Of a DNA stretch of 64,000 bases, positions 20,789 through 30,224 are shown in pieces. A program made the translations under genes and the position numbers. The DNA comes from Tannerellaceae bacterium (GTDB lineage: Bacteria; Bacteroidota; Bacteroidia; Bacteroidales; Tannerellaceae), in assembly GCA_021203545.1 (NCBI GenBank), contig JAJQAZ010000130.1, positions 1 through 64,000 of the forward strand, in the 5' to 3' direction. The notes beneath the pieces are model-generated. The model was not told the DNA's origin. It was given only the letters and a program-made list of their open reading frames with translations, and searched no databases. How positions within the stretch are numbered: the first letter of the stretch is position 1; each line of letters begins with the position of its first letter.

Positions 20789-21170
20789 GAATAGGTTTAC
20801 CCTCTCCAAAGAGGAACGCCTGTCATGGAAACGCTACATTGATTTGCTTTTCGAAAAGGGGAAATCATTTGTAGCGTTTCCATTACGGGTTATTTATTTA
20901 ACTATGGAAGAAGAGATGCCCGCCAGGGTCTCTATCATGATAAGTGTACCTAAGAAGAAGATGAAACGAGCAGTTAAAAGGAATCTTATCAAACGGCAAA
21001 TACGCGAAACTTACCGGTTAAGTAAGCATGAACTGGTACAGCCTCTTGAAGAGAAGGGAAAATCTCTGTTAGTGGCTTTTCTCTATCTAGATAAAGAGAT
21101 ACACGGTTATGCGGATATGAAAAAAGCGATGAACAAAGCGCTGCGTGTTTTACGTGAGGAAGAAGCATGA
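20778..21170 (+). CDS. rnpA: Ribonuclease P protein component
   Basis: Protein subunit of RNase P, which matures the 5' ends of tRNAs. The ATG at 20778 ([15 protein letters not shown]) gives 130 residues. The RNA-binding signature [18 protein letters not shown] is present near residues 65-82. It overlaps hemD by 11 bases and the YidD gene by 4 (ATGA). The order rnpA-yidD is widely conserved. Confidence 0.93.
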   Translation: MVNKNRFTLSKEERLSWKRYIDLLFEKGKSFVAFPLRVIYLTMEEEMPARVSIMISVPKKKMKRAVKRNLIKRQIRETYRLSKHELVQPLEEKGKSLLVAFLYLDKEIHGYADMKKAMNKALRVLREEEA

Positions 21171-21388
21171 GAAAGTTTTTTACAACTCTTTTTTTATTGC
21201 CGGTTTATTTTTATCGTTATTGTATTTCCCCTCTTACTCCGGCTTCCTGCAGGTATACACCTACCTGTTCAGCCTATGCTGTGGATGCATTAAAAAAACA
21301 TGGCCCCCTCAAAGGTTCATGGCTTACTATTAAACGAATATCCCGTTGCCATCCCTGGGGTGGGAGTGGATATGACCCTGTTCCCTGA
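21167..21388 (+). CDS. yidD: Membrane protein insertion efficiency factor YidD
   Basis: A 73-residue protein thought to help YidC-dependent membrane insertion. Conserved [29 protein letters not shown] and [14 protein letters not shown] motifs are all present. Its stop overlaps the next start (TGATG) at 21386-21390. Confidence 0.95.
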   Translation: MRKFFTTLFLLPVYFYRYCISPLTPASCRYTPTCSAYAVDALKKHGPLKGSWLTIKRISRCHPWGGSGYDPVP

Positions 21389-22035
21389 TGTGCTGGTGCG
21401 ATATCCATACTCATCAAACTGTGCCGGCTACTACCCAAACGGGAATTGTTATTTTTAACCGGATTATTTTCCCGGATATGGATTTATTGCAAATAATTCC
21501 CTCCGGGTATTACAGCGCCGGTATCCATCCCTGGTATATCCGGGATATAGATAAACAGTGGCAATTACTGGAAATGTGTATGCCGGATCCGCGTATGGTT
21601 GCCATAGGCGAGGCCGGGTTGGATAAACTGGCCGAAACAGGGTTTGCTATTCAGCAGGAAGTATTTAAAAGACAGGCTGTATTGGCAGAGGTATCCGGAA
21701 AACCGTTAATTATCCATTGTGTCAAAGCATGGGATGAATTGCTGGCTATTCGGAAAGAGATAAAACCCCGGCAGGACTGGATTATACATGGTTTCCGCGG
21801 AAACGGGATACAGGCCTCCCAACTGGTGAAAGCCGGGTTAAAACTCTCTTTTGGTCTTTATTTCTACTCCGAAGCCCTCAGCATTGCCTGGCCGGACGCA
21901 CTGTTTACGGAAACCGACGAACAGGAAGAATCCATCCAAACTATCTATGATAAAATCGCTGCCGCACTTCCTGTCTCGGCTACTGAACTGGCTCTGCAGG
22001 TCCGAAAAAATGTGGCTGCCTCCTTTTGCGTGTGA
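21388..22035 (+). CDS. TatD-family metal-dependent hydrolase
   Basis: A 215-residue TIM-barrel hydrolase of the TatD nuclease/deoxyribonuclease group. Metal ligands are visible as HTH in CDIHTHQ, Glu in AIGEAGLDK, His in LIIHCVKAWDEL, a second His in WIIHGFRGN and Asp in FTETD. It is shorter than the roughly 260-residue TatD proteins, as usual for the Bacteroidales version. Coupled to yidD by a one-base overlap. Confidence 0.88.
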   Translation: MCWCDIHTHQTVPATTQTGIVIFNRIIFPDMDLLQIIPSGYYSAGIHPWYIRDIDKQWQLLEMCMPDPRMVAIGEAGLDKLAETGFAIQQEVFKRQAVLAEVSGKPLIIHCVKAWDELLAIRKEIKPRQDWIIHGFRGNGIQASQLVKAGLKLSFGLYFYSEALSIAWPDALFTETDEQEESIQTIYDKIAAALPVSATELALQVRKNVAASFCV

Positions 22036-22054
22036 ATAAATGGTCGTATCTTTG
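22025..22054 (+). promoter_or_regulatory. Promoter upstream of tyrS
   Basis: TTTG at 22025-22028 and TATCTTTG at 22047-22054, 18 bases apart. It overlaps the end of the TatD gene; tyrS starts 44 bases downstream. Confidence 0.75.
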
Positions 22055-22097
22055 CGGTTTTCAGATAGTAACGATTAAAATGATATAATTTAATTCG

Positions 22098-23390
22098 ATG
22101 AATTTTGTAGAAGAACTTAGATGGAGAGGCATGATCCATGATATGATGCCGGGAACCGAAGAACAATTGCAAAAGGAAATGACCTCTGCTTATGTAGGAA
22201 TAGATCCGACTGCGGATTCTCTTCACATCGGCCACCTGGTAAGTGTGATGATGTTGAAACATTTCCAGCGTGCCGGACACCGTCCGATCGCTTTGGTTGG
22301 GGGGGCTACCGGAATGATCGGCGACCCTTCCATGAAATCGGCCGAGCGTAACCTGCTGGACGAACCCACCCTTCGCCATAACCAGGAGAGCATCAAAAAA
22401 CAATTGGCTAAATTCCTTGATTTTGATTCGGATGCGCCGAACGCAGCGAAATTAGTGAACAATTACGATTGGATGAAAGATTATCTGTTTCTTGACTTTA
22501 TCCGGGATATAGGAAAACATTTAACTGTAAACTATATGATGGCGAAAGACTCCGTAAAGAAACGGTTGAGTTCGGAATCCAAAACCGGATTGTCTTTCAC
22601 TGAATTTTCTTATCAACTTCTGCAAGGATACGACTATCTGTTTTTATATCAGAATGAGAATTGCTGCCTGCAAATGGGTGGTTCGGATCAATGGGGTAAT
22701 ATTACTACCGGTACTGAATTAATCCGCCGGAAAACGGGAGGTGAAGCCTTTGCTTTAACCTGTCCATTGATTACCAAAGCGGATGGAGGTAAGTTTGGTA
22801 AAACCGAATCCGGAAACGTATGGTTGGATCGCCGCTATACATCGCCTTATAAATTCTATCAGTTCTGGTTGAATGTAAGTGATGCGGATGCCGCTAAATA
22901 TATCAAAATATTTACAGCTTTAAGCCAGGAAGAAATAGCAGCCCTGGAAGCAGAACAGGAAGCAGCCCCTCATCTTCGTGCACTACAGAAAAGACTGGCA
23001 CAGGAAATTACTGTAATGGTACACTCACAGGAAGATTATGAAATGGCAGTAGAAGCCTCTACTATCCTGTTTGGTAATTCTACCTCGGAAAGCCTGCGGA
23101 AACTGGATGAAGAAACATTCTTATCTGTTTTTGAAGGAGTACCCCGGTTTGAGGTATCGCGCGAGGAATTGGCTGGTGGGATCAAAGCGATTGACCTGCT
23201 GACAGAAAAAGCTGCCGTATTTGCGTCTAAAGGAGAGATGAGAAAACTTGTACAAAGTGGTGGGGTTTCGCTGAATAAGGAAAAACTGGCCGATCAGGAC
23301 ACAGTGATAGATACTTCTATGTTGTTGAACGATAAGTTTTTGTTGGCTCAACGTGGAAAGAAGAATTATTTTGTATTGATCGCAAAGTAA
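22098..23390 (+). CDS. tyrS: Tyrosyl-tRNA synthetase
   Basis: Charges tRNA-Tyr. The 430-residue protein has the class I HIGH motif in [11 protein letters not shown] (residues about 40-50), the tyrosine-site region [14 protein letters not shown], the [12 protein letters not shown] motif, a KFGKTESG form of KMSKS, and a C-terminal S4 RNA-binding domain ([19 protein letters not shown]). Intact and of normal length, with its own promoter. Confidence 0.97.
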   Translation: MNFVEELRWRGMIHDMMPGTEEQLQKEMTSAYVGIDPTADSLHIGHLVSVMMLKHFQRAGHRPIALVGGATGMIGDPSMKSAERNLLDEPTLRHNQESIKKQLAKFLDFDSDAPNAAKLVNNYDWMKDYLFLDFIRDIGKHLTVNYMMAKDSVKKRLSSESKTGLSFTEFSYQLLQGYDYLFLYQNENCCLQMGGSDQWGNITTGTELIRRKTGGEAFALTCPLITKADGGKFGKTESGNVWLDRRYTSPYKFYQFWLNVSDADAAKYIKIFTALSQEEIAALEAEQEAAPHLRALQKRLAQEITVMVHSQEDYEMAVEASTILFGNSTSESLRKLDEETFLSVFEGVPRFEVSREELAGGIKAIDLLTEKAAVFASKGEMRKLVQSGGVSLNKEKLADQDTVIDTSMLLNDKFLLAQRGKKNYFVLIAK

Positions 23391-23406
23391 GAAATCCTTC
23401 AGGATA

Positions 23407-23437
23407 TTTGCAAAGTCGGATAATTTCCTTACCTTCG
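23407..23437 (+). promoter_or_regulatory. Promoter of tRNA-Gln
   Basis: TTTG at 23407-23410 and TACCTTCG at 23430-23437, 19 bases apart: a one-mismatch form of TAnnTTTG, 24 bases before the tRNA. Confidence 0.6.
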
Positions 23438-23461
23438 CATCGCTTTACGAAAGCGCAGGAT

Positions 23462-23535
23462 TGTCTCATGGTGTAATGGTAGCACTGCAGTTTTTGGTTC
23501 TGCCTGTCAAGGTTCGAATCCTTGTGAGACAACCA
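23462..23535 (+). tRNA. tRNA-Gln (anticodon TTG)
   Basis: Cloverleaf read by hand: acceptor TGTCTCA pairs with TGAGACA, D-stem GTG/CAC, anticodon stem GCAGT/TCTGC (last pair T-T), anticodon TTG at 23494-23496, T-arm CAAGG-TTCGAAT-CCTTG, encoded CCA at 23533-23535. TTG reads CAA and by wobble CAG; it does not match TAG. Confidence 0.95.
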
Positions 23536-23539
23536 ATTG

Positions 23540-23580
23540 AAGAGGGTATATCTATTTTAGGTGTATCCTCTTTTATTTTT
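23540..23580 (+). terminator. Terminator after tRNA-Gln
   Basis: Stem AAGAGGGTATA against TGTATCCTCTT (11 pairs with two G-T wobbles) followed by TTATTTTTT. Confidence 0.75.
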
Positions 23581-23607
23581 TGTTAATCACAATAAAACCG
23601 TTTGAAC

Positions 23608-24726
23608 ATGAATGAAGAATTAATTAAAGCAGAAGAGACAAAGTTAACCCATTCTCTGGCAGATTTATTTCAAAAACATGCAATCTCCTGTGAGTTACAA
23701 GATGATGCAGTTGTTTTCCCCGGACAACAGATCAAAGGATATTGTCAGTTACAGATTTGGAATTCCGATAAAACCCGCACTTCGTTAAGCCTGTATGTTA
23801 TTCTGGAAATAGGAGTAAATAAATACATTGAGGAACCGTTTGGTGGAATGGGAGATACTCTGCAGGATGCCCTTGTGGATGCCTGGAAAAATTTTGTCCT
23901 TACTTCTTTTCATGTACTACTGGACGCATTCTTTACCAAAGAGTATAAAGACGAAGTTTTCCGCCGCGAAATAACCGTAGGCCAACAGGCTTTCGAATTG
24001 ATACAGGGACCGTTAGGCCGTCGGGGAAATTTACCGGAGGGTTATTCCCACGATTGGGTAGATTCGTTTATAGACGAGATGGTTCAAACCCATAAATTTA
24101 CAGATGGAATCCATTGGATACGGATTTTCTGGGGACAAAATAACGGACAGGAGTTAACCCACGAGGTCGTTATTGATAACCAGCCGGATGAAGTATTGAA
24201 AGATGGGCAGTGGAAGAAAAACCTCCCTTTAACAGAAGGTTTTTATACACTACGCCTCTTCATGATCCTGCAAAATAAAAACGATATTAACCGTCTGGCC
24301 GGAACAGTAGCCTGGATGGAAAATCAGGAAAACGACGACAAAGTAGCCTATCTGGGTAACAACGGAGTGCCTGTTTTTCTGGCGGAACGGGCAGTAACCC
24401 TGATACCTATGGCCTTTGCCCAGGTATTTCTGGAAAGAGAGTTTGGAATTGGATTCCCCGACGAAGCCATAGTCATCAACAAAGAAGAACAGGAATTTAC
24501 TTATCCTTTACAGGAAGATTCCGTATATACGGATGCAATCGCTTTAGCTACCGGTATGCTGGAAAACGGAGCACACGATATGTATAAATTCAACGCGATC
24601 CTTTACCAGAGTGCCGAGTTAAATGCGATAAGCAAGGCTTTACAGGATGGTTTCGCTAAAGAGAAGTTAGGAGAGATAAAATTCCAACCCAGCAGGATTT
24701 ACTGGAATGATTATTCCGGGGAGTAA
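23608..24726 (+). CDS. Cytoplasmic protein resembling DUF6348
   Basis: A 372-residue soluble protein without signal peptide or membrane segment. I place it tentatively with DUF6348 proteins from its FGGMGDTLQDALVDAWKNF segment and overall length; no function is known to me. The start is the ATG at 23608; an in-frame TTG at 23602 would add two residues. It stands alone between tRNA-Gln and the sulfatase, with intact frame. About 245 AT-rich bases follow before the next gene and show no further feature. Confidence 0.5.
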   Translation: MNEELIKAEETKLTHSLADLFQKHAISCELQDDAVVFPGQQIKGYCQLQIWNSDKTRTSLSLYVILEIGVNKYIEEPFGGMGDTLQDALVDAWKNFVLTSFHVLLDAFFTKEYKDEVFRREITVGQQAFELIQGPLGRRGNLPEGYSHDWVDSFIDEMVQTHKFTDGIHWIRIFWGQNNGQELTHEVVIDNQPDEVLKDGQWKKNLPLTEGFYTLRLFMILQNKNDINRLAGTVAWMENQENDDKVAYLGNNGVPVFLAERAVTLIPMAFAQVFLEREFGIGFPDEAIVINKEEQEFTYPLQEDSVYTDAIALATGMLENGAHDMYKFNAILYQSAELNAISKALQDGFAKEKLGEIKFQPSRIYWNDYSGE

Positions 24727-24971
24727 GTAGTATGTGTTTGTATATTACATATACAGTGTCTTTATTATTGTTTAATGGGAGTTGGACAGTAATAAAGATT
24801 GTTTTTTTAATAGATACAGTCTATAAGTTAAATAGATTGATTCCTTCGTTTATTTTCCACTATAATTTGATCACCTATTGCATAGTAGATAATTTATTTA
24901 TAAACAATAGTACTATAAAACAGCACATATTTTCTATAGAACAGTAGATAAAGAAATGTGATATAGTGTCT

Positions 24972-26499
24972 ATGAAAAACGCGATTTTGTATTTATCTGC
25001 TTTACCTTTGGTGGTGTGTAGTGGCGGTCAGCCGGAAGAAACAAGGCCGAATGTGATTGTTATTCTGGCGGATGATTTGGGGCTGGGTGATGTGAGTGCC
25101 TATGGTTCCTCAACTATTTATACACCAAATATAGATAGGCTGGCGCATGGAGGGGTGGCTTTTACGAATGGGTATGCTACTTCGGCTACTTCGACACCCA
25201 GCCGGTATGCACTGATGACGGGGATGTATCCGTGGAAAAATAAGGAGGCGAAGATTTTGCCTGGCGATGCTCCTTTGATTATTGATGAGGAGCAGTTTAC
25301 GCTTCCCGGTATGATGCAAAGTTGTGGGTATGTTACAGGTGCTATCGGTAAATGGCATTTGGGTATAGGGAGTGGCCGGGTGAACTGGAACGAGACGGTG
25401 AAACCGGGTGCGAACGAGATCGGGTTTGATTATTCGTGCCTGATCGCGGCTACGAACGACCGGGTGCCTACGGTGTATGTGGAGAATGGCGATGTGGTTG
25501 GGCTGGATCCCTCCGATCCGATTGAGGTGAGTTATGAGGAGAATTTTGAGGGTGAGCCTACTGCTATTTCTAATCCGGAAATGCTGAAAATGCACTGGGC
25601 ACACGGACATAATAATTCTATTGTGAATGGGATACCGCGTATCGGGTATATGAAAGGGGGCGAAAAAGCCCGCTGGAAGGATGAAGATATGGCGGATTAT
25701 TTTGTGGATAAGGTTAAAACGTTTATTACGGGCCATAAAAACAAGCCTTTCTTTTTGTATTATGGTTTGCACCAGTCGCATGTGCCCCGTGCGCCTCACG
25801 ACCGTTTTGTAGGGGAGACGACTATGGGACCCCGGGGATGCGATTGTTGAGGCCGACTGGTGTGTGGGCGAGCTGTTAGCCCATTTGGAGCAGGAGGGGC
25901 TGCTGGAAAATACGCTGATTATTTTTTCGAGTGATAACGGGCCGGTGTTGAACGACGGATATAAGGACGGAGCTGCTGAACTGGTGGGCGACCATTCGCC
26001 CAGCGGTGGTTTACGTGGGGGTAAGTATAGTTTGTTTGACGGTGGAACGCATGTGCCTTTGTTTGTGTACTGGAAAGGAACGGTTCAGCCGGTTGAGTCG
26101 GACGCGTTGTTTTGCCAAATGGATCTTGTAGCTTCGCTGGGGAAGTTGTTAGATGCGGCTGTGCCGGAAGGGCTGGATAGTAAGGATTATATGAACGCGA
26201 TGCTGGGGAAAGAGTTGCATGCCCGTGAGAATCTGGTTTTGGAGGCACAGGGCAGGCTGGCATACCGTACTACGGAGTGGTTTATGATTCCTCCTTACCA
26301 GGGTTCGGAACGAAACCTGACAGGGAATGAATTGGGTAATCTGGGTGAGTTTGGGCTGTTTAATGCCATATCCGACCCTGCGCAACAGTTCAATGTGGCG
26401 GCACAACATCCGGATATTCTGGAGAGGTTGCAAAAGGAGTTTTTTGCTGAAGTGAATGGTTTTTACCGCAGCGATGTGGAAGAGGAGGCATTAAAATAA
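24972..26499 (+). pseudogene. Ser-type sulfatase, frameshifted
   Basis: Sulfatases remove sulfate from glycans. The N-terminal part has the alkaline-phosphatase-fold opening RPNVIVILADDLGLGDVSAYG and the modification motif STPSR-YALMTG, the Ser-type site matured to formylglycine by anSME. GAIGKWHLG and YYGLHQSHVPR follow. At 25834-25837, GETTMGPRG runs into CDC-stop; one more G in the G4 run gives GPRGDAIVEADWCVGELLAHL, the expected continuation, in the frame that runs to 26499. Original length about 510 residues. The start at 24972 gives a short signal-like N-terminus. It lies 20 bases before a GH43 gene, so the two likely act on one sulfated glycan. Confidence 0.85.
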
Positions 26500-26519
26500 T
26501 TATAAAAAAATTACAACAC

Positions 26520-27518
26520 ATGAAGAGATCTGTACAACTATTATTTGTATCCGCTATTTGTATGTGTACCGGTTATCTGGCGGCACAGGAAGATACAGCT
26601 AACCTATCGAATGAAATTATGTTTGCCGACCCTACTGTATTTGTGGAGAACGGCAGGTATTACCTGACAGGTACACGCAACAGGGAGCCGCTGGGCTTCT
26701 CGGTCCTGGAATCGACAGACCTGAAAGAGTGGAAAAGTCCCCATGGCCAATCGCGGCAATTGATTCTGGAAAAAGGGCAGGGGGCTTATGGCGATAAAGG
26801 TTTCTGGGCACCTCAGTATTATAAGGAGGGAGATGTATATTATTTTACGTATACGGCGAATGAGCAGACTGTACTGGCGTATGCCAATTCTGTGTACGGG
26901 CCTTTTAAACAGGATGTGATCCGGCCTGTGGATGAGAGTGCTAAAAATATTGATTCGTTTTTGTTTAAAGATTCAGATGGGAAATATTATTTCTACCATG
27001 TGCGTTTCAATAACGGTAATTACCTGTGGGTAGCGGAGTTTGACCTGGCAAGTGGAACGATTAAGCCCGAAACGCTTACGCAATGTTTTAAAAATACCCA
27101 GGCGTGGGAAGCAACCCCCAATTATCAATCGGCTCCTATTATGGAGGGGCCTACGGTTGTTAAGCTGGATGATGTGTATTATCTGTTTTATTCGGCCAAC
27201 CATTTCCAGAATATAGATTATGCCGTTGGGTATGCAACTTCGGATTCTCCTTACGGGCCCTGGGTGAAGTATGCCGGCAATCCCATTATACACCGGGATA
27301 TTGTGGGCGAAAATGGTTCCGGGCACGGTGATTTGTTCGAGGGGTTGGACGGAGGCTATTATTATGTATATCATGTGCATCATTCGGACAGCCAGGTGGC
27401 TCCGCGTAAGACCCGCATTGTACCTATGATTTTCGAAAAGAACCCGGCTACTGGGCTGTATGATATTTCTGTGGATTCATCTGCTATTATTGTGCCTAAA
27501 CTAATAGACGGTATATAA
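26520..27518 (+). CDS. Family 43 glycoside hydrolase (GH43)
   Basis: A 332-residue secreted five-bladed beta-propeller enzyme. The signal peptide ends around GYLAAQE. The three GH43 acidic residues are visible: Asp in MFADPTVFVENGRYYLTG (general base), Asp in KNIDSFLFKDSDGKYY (pKa modulator) and Glu in PIMEGPTVVKLDDVYYLFYS (general acid). Family members are beta-xylosidases, alpha-L-arabinofuranosidases or galactan-active enzymes; the subfamily cannot be fixed by eye. Intact, unlike the sulfatase before it. It converges on the minus-strand PUL across the inverted repeat at 27530. Confidence 0.85.
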   Translation: MKRSVQLLFVSAICMCTGYLAAQEDTANLSNEIMFADPTVFVENGRYYLTGTRNREPLGFSVLESTDLKEWKSPHGQSRQLILEKGQGAYGDKGFWAPQYYKEGDVYYFTYTANEQTVLAYANSVYGPFKQDVIRPVDESAKNIDSFLFKDSDGKYYFYHVRFNNGNYLWVAEFDLASGTIKPETLTQCFKNTQAWEATPNYQSAPIMEGPTVVKLDDVYYLFYSANHFQNIDYAVGYATSDSPYGPWVKYAGNPIIHRDIVGENGSGHGDLFEGLDGGYYYVYHVHHSDSQVAPRKTRIVPMIFEKNPATGLYDISVDSSAIIVPKLIDGI

Positions 27519-27529
27519 AGGAATAGAGT

Positions 27530-27605
27530 ACGCAGATGACGCAGAGAGCGCAGAGTTACGCAGAAAAATAATAAAAATTCTGCGTAACTCTGCGCTTATC
27601 TGCGT
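27530..27605. terminator. Bidirectional inverted repeat built of short CGCAGA repeats
   Basis: Perfect 18-bp arms at 27548-27565 and 27578-27595 (core GCAGAGTTACGCAG), extended by outer ACGCAGAT (27530-27537) and ATCTGCGT (27598-27605). The left arm is an array of ACGCAGA-like units with period 9-10. It sits between convergent genes and could end transcription in both directions, though no clean U-run is present. Confidence 0.6.
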
Positions 27606-27620
27606 GCCCTATCCTTTAGT

Positions 27621-29038
27621 TTAATTGATGGCTTCGCGCCATTCAAAATCTCCTTTTAGGGTGGCGGTGTAGATGCCTTTGATGTCTTTGAGTTCTGTTT
27701 CTGTGGGTTTTTCTTTTACCCGCAGGTCCCAGCCGCATACTAAATCTTCATCTTCAGGATTAATTTCTTCGCTTCCCAGGTAAGAGTTCCGGATGTATTC
27801 TTCGCTCTTATCGGTTTTCCAGATGCGGATGTTGCGGATGTATCCTTCCAGTCCTTCCGTATACGAACCGTCTGCTTTTTTTTCTCCGGAAAGCGGTCAT
27901 CGGTATTTTGAAATCATCACAGTAGCGGGAACTATAGCTACGGTGCTCTTCCCCGATACCAATCCGGTCTCCTGTGTAAGATCCGTTTTTGTAGAGTTTA
28001 ACCCTTGAGTCCCGTTCCCCGTCTAATCCTTTGTCGTTGGCCCGTATTGCATAGTGCAGCCACTGGCCTGTTTCATCATAGTTGAAATTACTTCGCCAGA
28101 GTTCACTATGTTGTCATTTACATCAATGTATGCCATTTCAAAACGAACAAAACGGTCGCTTTCTTTTCTGGAGTACATTTGCCAGCCGGAGCGGTTGCCG
28201 TTATCTTCGGCATAGGCACAAAGCATCAGGCTGTTATCCTGCCCCGGCTCATTACAATAACCGGTTATTTTTACCCAGAATTCTATGGTATAGGATTGGT
28301 TTTCTTCCTCGCCGAACACATAATATTCAGGATGGTACCCGAAGTCGATGTAGCCTCCGTTGTTGCCGTTTACAAACAGGTCCCAGGAGATATTGTCTTC
28401 CTGCAACCGGGTGGATTCGAATTTTTGTCTGGCTTCTTCTGCTATCAATAGGGCATCGTCGAACAGTTCCTGTGTGATGTTGATGATGGAGCCGGATAGG
28501 ATTCTTTCCGCCATGTCGTTCAGGGTTTCGATTGCATCTTCCAGTATTTTTTGCTATCGTGAGGATATTGTCCCTTGTAGTTACCGAAATTGGATTCGTC
28601 GTTCAGGATTTCTTCCAATTCCCTTGCTTTTTCCTGTAGCAGCCTGATGTATTCCAGGGCTGTTTCCGACAGGTTGTATAAGCGGGTTTCTTTGAATGCA
28701 TCGATTGCCTGGTTTACTTTGGCAACAGTCCTTTCTAAAGTGGCACTGTCTATTGCCTGGCCTCCTTTTACCCGTTCGATTACTGCGTCCAGTTCTTCTA
28801 TTGCTTTGTTTAGTATCTCTTTTGCTGTTTCGGGATAGGTGCCCGGAGCGGTTCCGAAGGTAGATTCTTCGAGTAAGTAAACCAATGCTTCTCTTCTGTC
28901 TTCCAGAATACGTAGCGGTGTACTTTCGATGTACTCTTCGTTGTCGTCTGAACAGGCTGCGAACGAAACAAGCAGAGAAAGTATGAACATGAAAGGCAGG
29001 AAGGGCTGTTTCCTCAATTTATCAATAAATTGCTTCAT
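27621..29038 (-). pseudogene. LamG-type surface lipoprotein, three frameshifts
   Basis: The last gene of the minus-strand PUL, paralogous to its neighbour at 29066. It has an SPII signal (LLVSFAACSDD), a helical N-terminal domain with repeated YPETAKEILNKAIEELDAVIE-like segments, and a concanavalin/LamG-like domain (NGGYIDFGYHPEYYVFGEEENQSYTIEFWVKI). Three breaks are seen: A6 near 28549 where A7 gives SKKILEDAIETLND; a missing base near 28095 before FNYDETGQWLHYAIRANDKGLDG; and A8 near 27876-27883 where A7 gives RRKKADGSYTEGLEGYIRNIRIW. The end is TAA at 27621-27623 after DFEWREAIN. It resembles DUF4972-type PUL lipoproteins; glycan binding is inferred. Confidence 0.75.
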
Positions 29039-29065
29039 AATTTGTTTCTTTTTTTTGTGAATACT

Positions 29066-30199
29066 TTAGTCTTTTACAACTTCCCATTTGTAGGTCCCGA
29101 TTACTTTTGCGGTGTGGCGTCCGGTGATGTCCAGAATTTCGCTGTCGCGTCCGGTTGGTTTGCTTGCGAAATCCCATCCGGCTACTAACGAAGCATCTTT
29201 ACCGTCTACTTCTACCTCTTCGTTGTAAGAGGCCTGGATGTAGGCTTCATCTTTTGCCATTTTCCAGATGCGGATGTATTTCATGTAGCCCGAGAATCCT
29301 TCTTCCATTTTATTATCGTTTACCCAACGGCAGAAAGCTGTCATCGGTTTGTCGTAATTATCGTAGTCGGAAGAGTTATAGGCTGTATCCGCGTTTTCAT
29401 CTTTCACCATTACACCGTTGATGTACATTTTGGCCCGCAGGCTGGTATTGCCGTCCAGCCCTTTATCGCTGTACACGGTTACATAGTGGTTCCACTGGCT
29501 GATATCCGGGGCATCGGTAGCCGGTTCTGACATGCCAAAGCGGTCGCCAGAAGAATGCCTGCCCCATGTGGTGCGGATGATACCCGGAACCCGCCAGTAC
29601 ATCATCCAGCCGTTGCGCCATTTATCGCTATCGTTCGAGAAGAATGTAGAGAGGAAGATGTAGTTATCGTTGGCTCCTCCTTCTTTTACTTTGGCCCAGA
29701 ATTCGATGGTGAACTCCTGGTTGTGCTGGTCTCCAAATACAGTGAAGTCTCTGCTGCGTCCGAAATCTATGTACGACTGATTGGATTTGCCGTCTACAAA
29801 TAATACGGCGGGGATGGTTTCCACATCTTCGGTGCGTACACTTTCTTTGAATTTTTCGATTGCATTTTCTGCATTCGATACATATCTGTTTTTCTCTTCC
29901 TGCGAAGGAGCCGGTTTCTGGTATTTGATTAACAGTACTGCCCGGTTGGTATCGTCGATTGCATTTTCCAGGATGGAGCGGCTTTCGGCAGGGTATTGTC
30001 CTTTCTTTTCCCCGTAGTCTGCTTCTTCCTGAAGGGTTCTCATCTGGTGGATCAGCGCATCCAGTTTTTCAATGACAGGGCCGGTTACCTCTTCGCCGGC
30101 AGCAAAGTTCCGGTCTTCCGAACAAGCCGGAAAGGTGCAGGCTAATACAACGCACAGGATGTAGTAGAAGGCTTTTATAGTTGATATATTCTTGTTCAT
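29066..30199 (-). CDS. LamG-type surface lipoprotein of the mannan PUL
   Basis: A 377-residue lipoprotein (VLACTFPACSEDRN). Residues about 35-120 form a helical domain with YPAESRSILENAIDDTNRAV; residues about 130-377 form a LamG/concanavalin-like sandwich (SYIDFGRSRDFTVF, EFTIEFWAKV, SGYMKYIRIWKMAKDEAYIQASYN, SLVAGWDF). It matches the plan of DUF4972-like proteins found beside GH76 in Bacteroidales PULs, so surface mannan binding is a reasonable inference. Intact; lies 25 bases after the GH76 gene. Confidence 0.75.
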   Translation of the reverse strand: MNKNISTIKAFYYILCVVLACTFPACSEDRNFAAGEEVTGPVIEKLDALIHQMRTLQEEADYGEKKGQYPAESRSILENAIDDTNRAVLLIKYQKPAPSQEEKNRYVSNAENAIEKFKESVRTEDVETIPAVLFVDGKSNQSYIDFGRSRDFTVFGDQHNQEFTIEFWAKVKEGGANDNYIFLSTFFSNDSDKWRNGWMMYWRVPGIIRTTWGRHSSGDRFGMSEPATDAPDISQWNHYVTVYSDKGLDGNTSLRAKMYINGVMVKDENADTAYNSSDYDNYDKPMTAFCRWVNDNKMEEGFSGYMKYIRIWKMAKDEAYIQASYNEEVEVDGKDASLVAGWDFASKPTGRDSEILDITGRHTAKVIGTYKWEVVKD

Positions 30200-30224
30200 T
30201 GTTTTTCTTTTTTAATTGCTGAAA

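Noticed and set aside
24732..24947. A 71-residue open frame after the DUF6348-like gene
   Set aside because: AT-rich, no similarity or initiation context, composition like non-coding DNA.
27793..28838. Several plus-strand open frames opposite the LamG genes
   Set aside because: They are antisense shadows of the minus-strand lipoprotein genes; the minus frames carry signal peptides and domain motifs.
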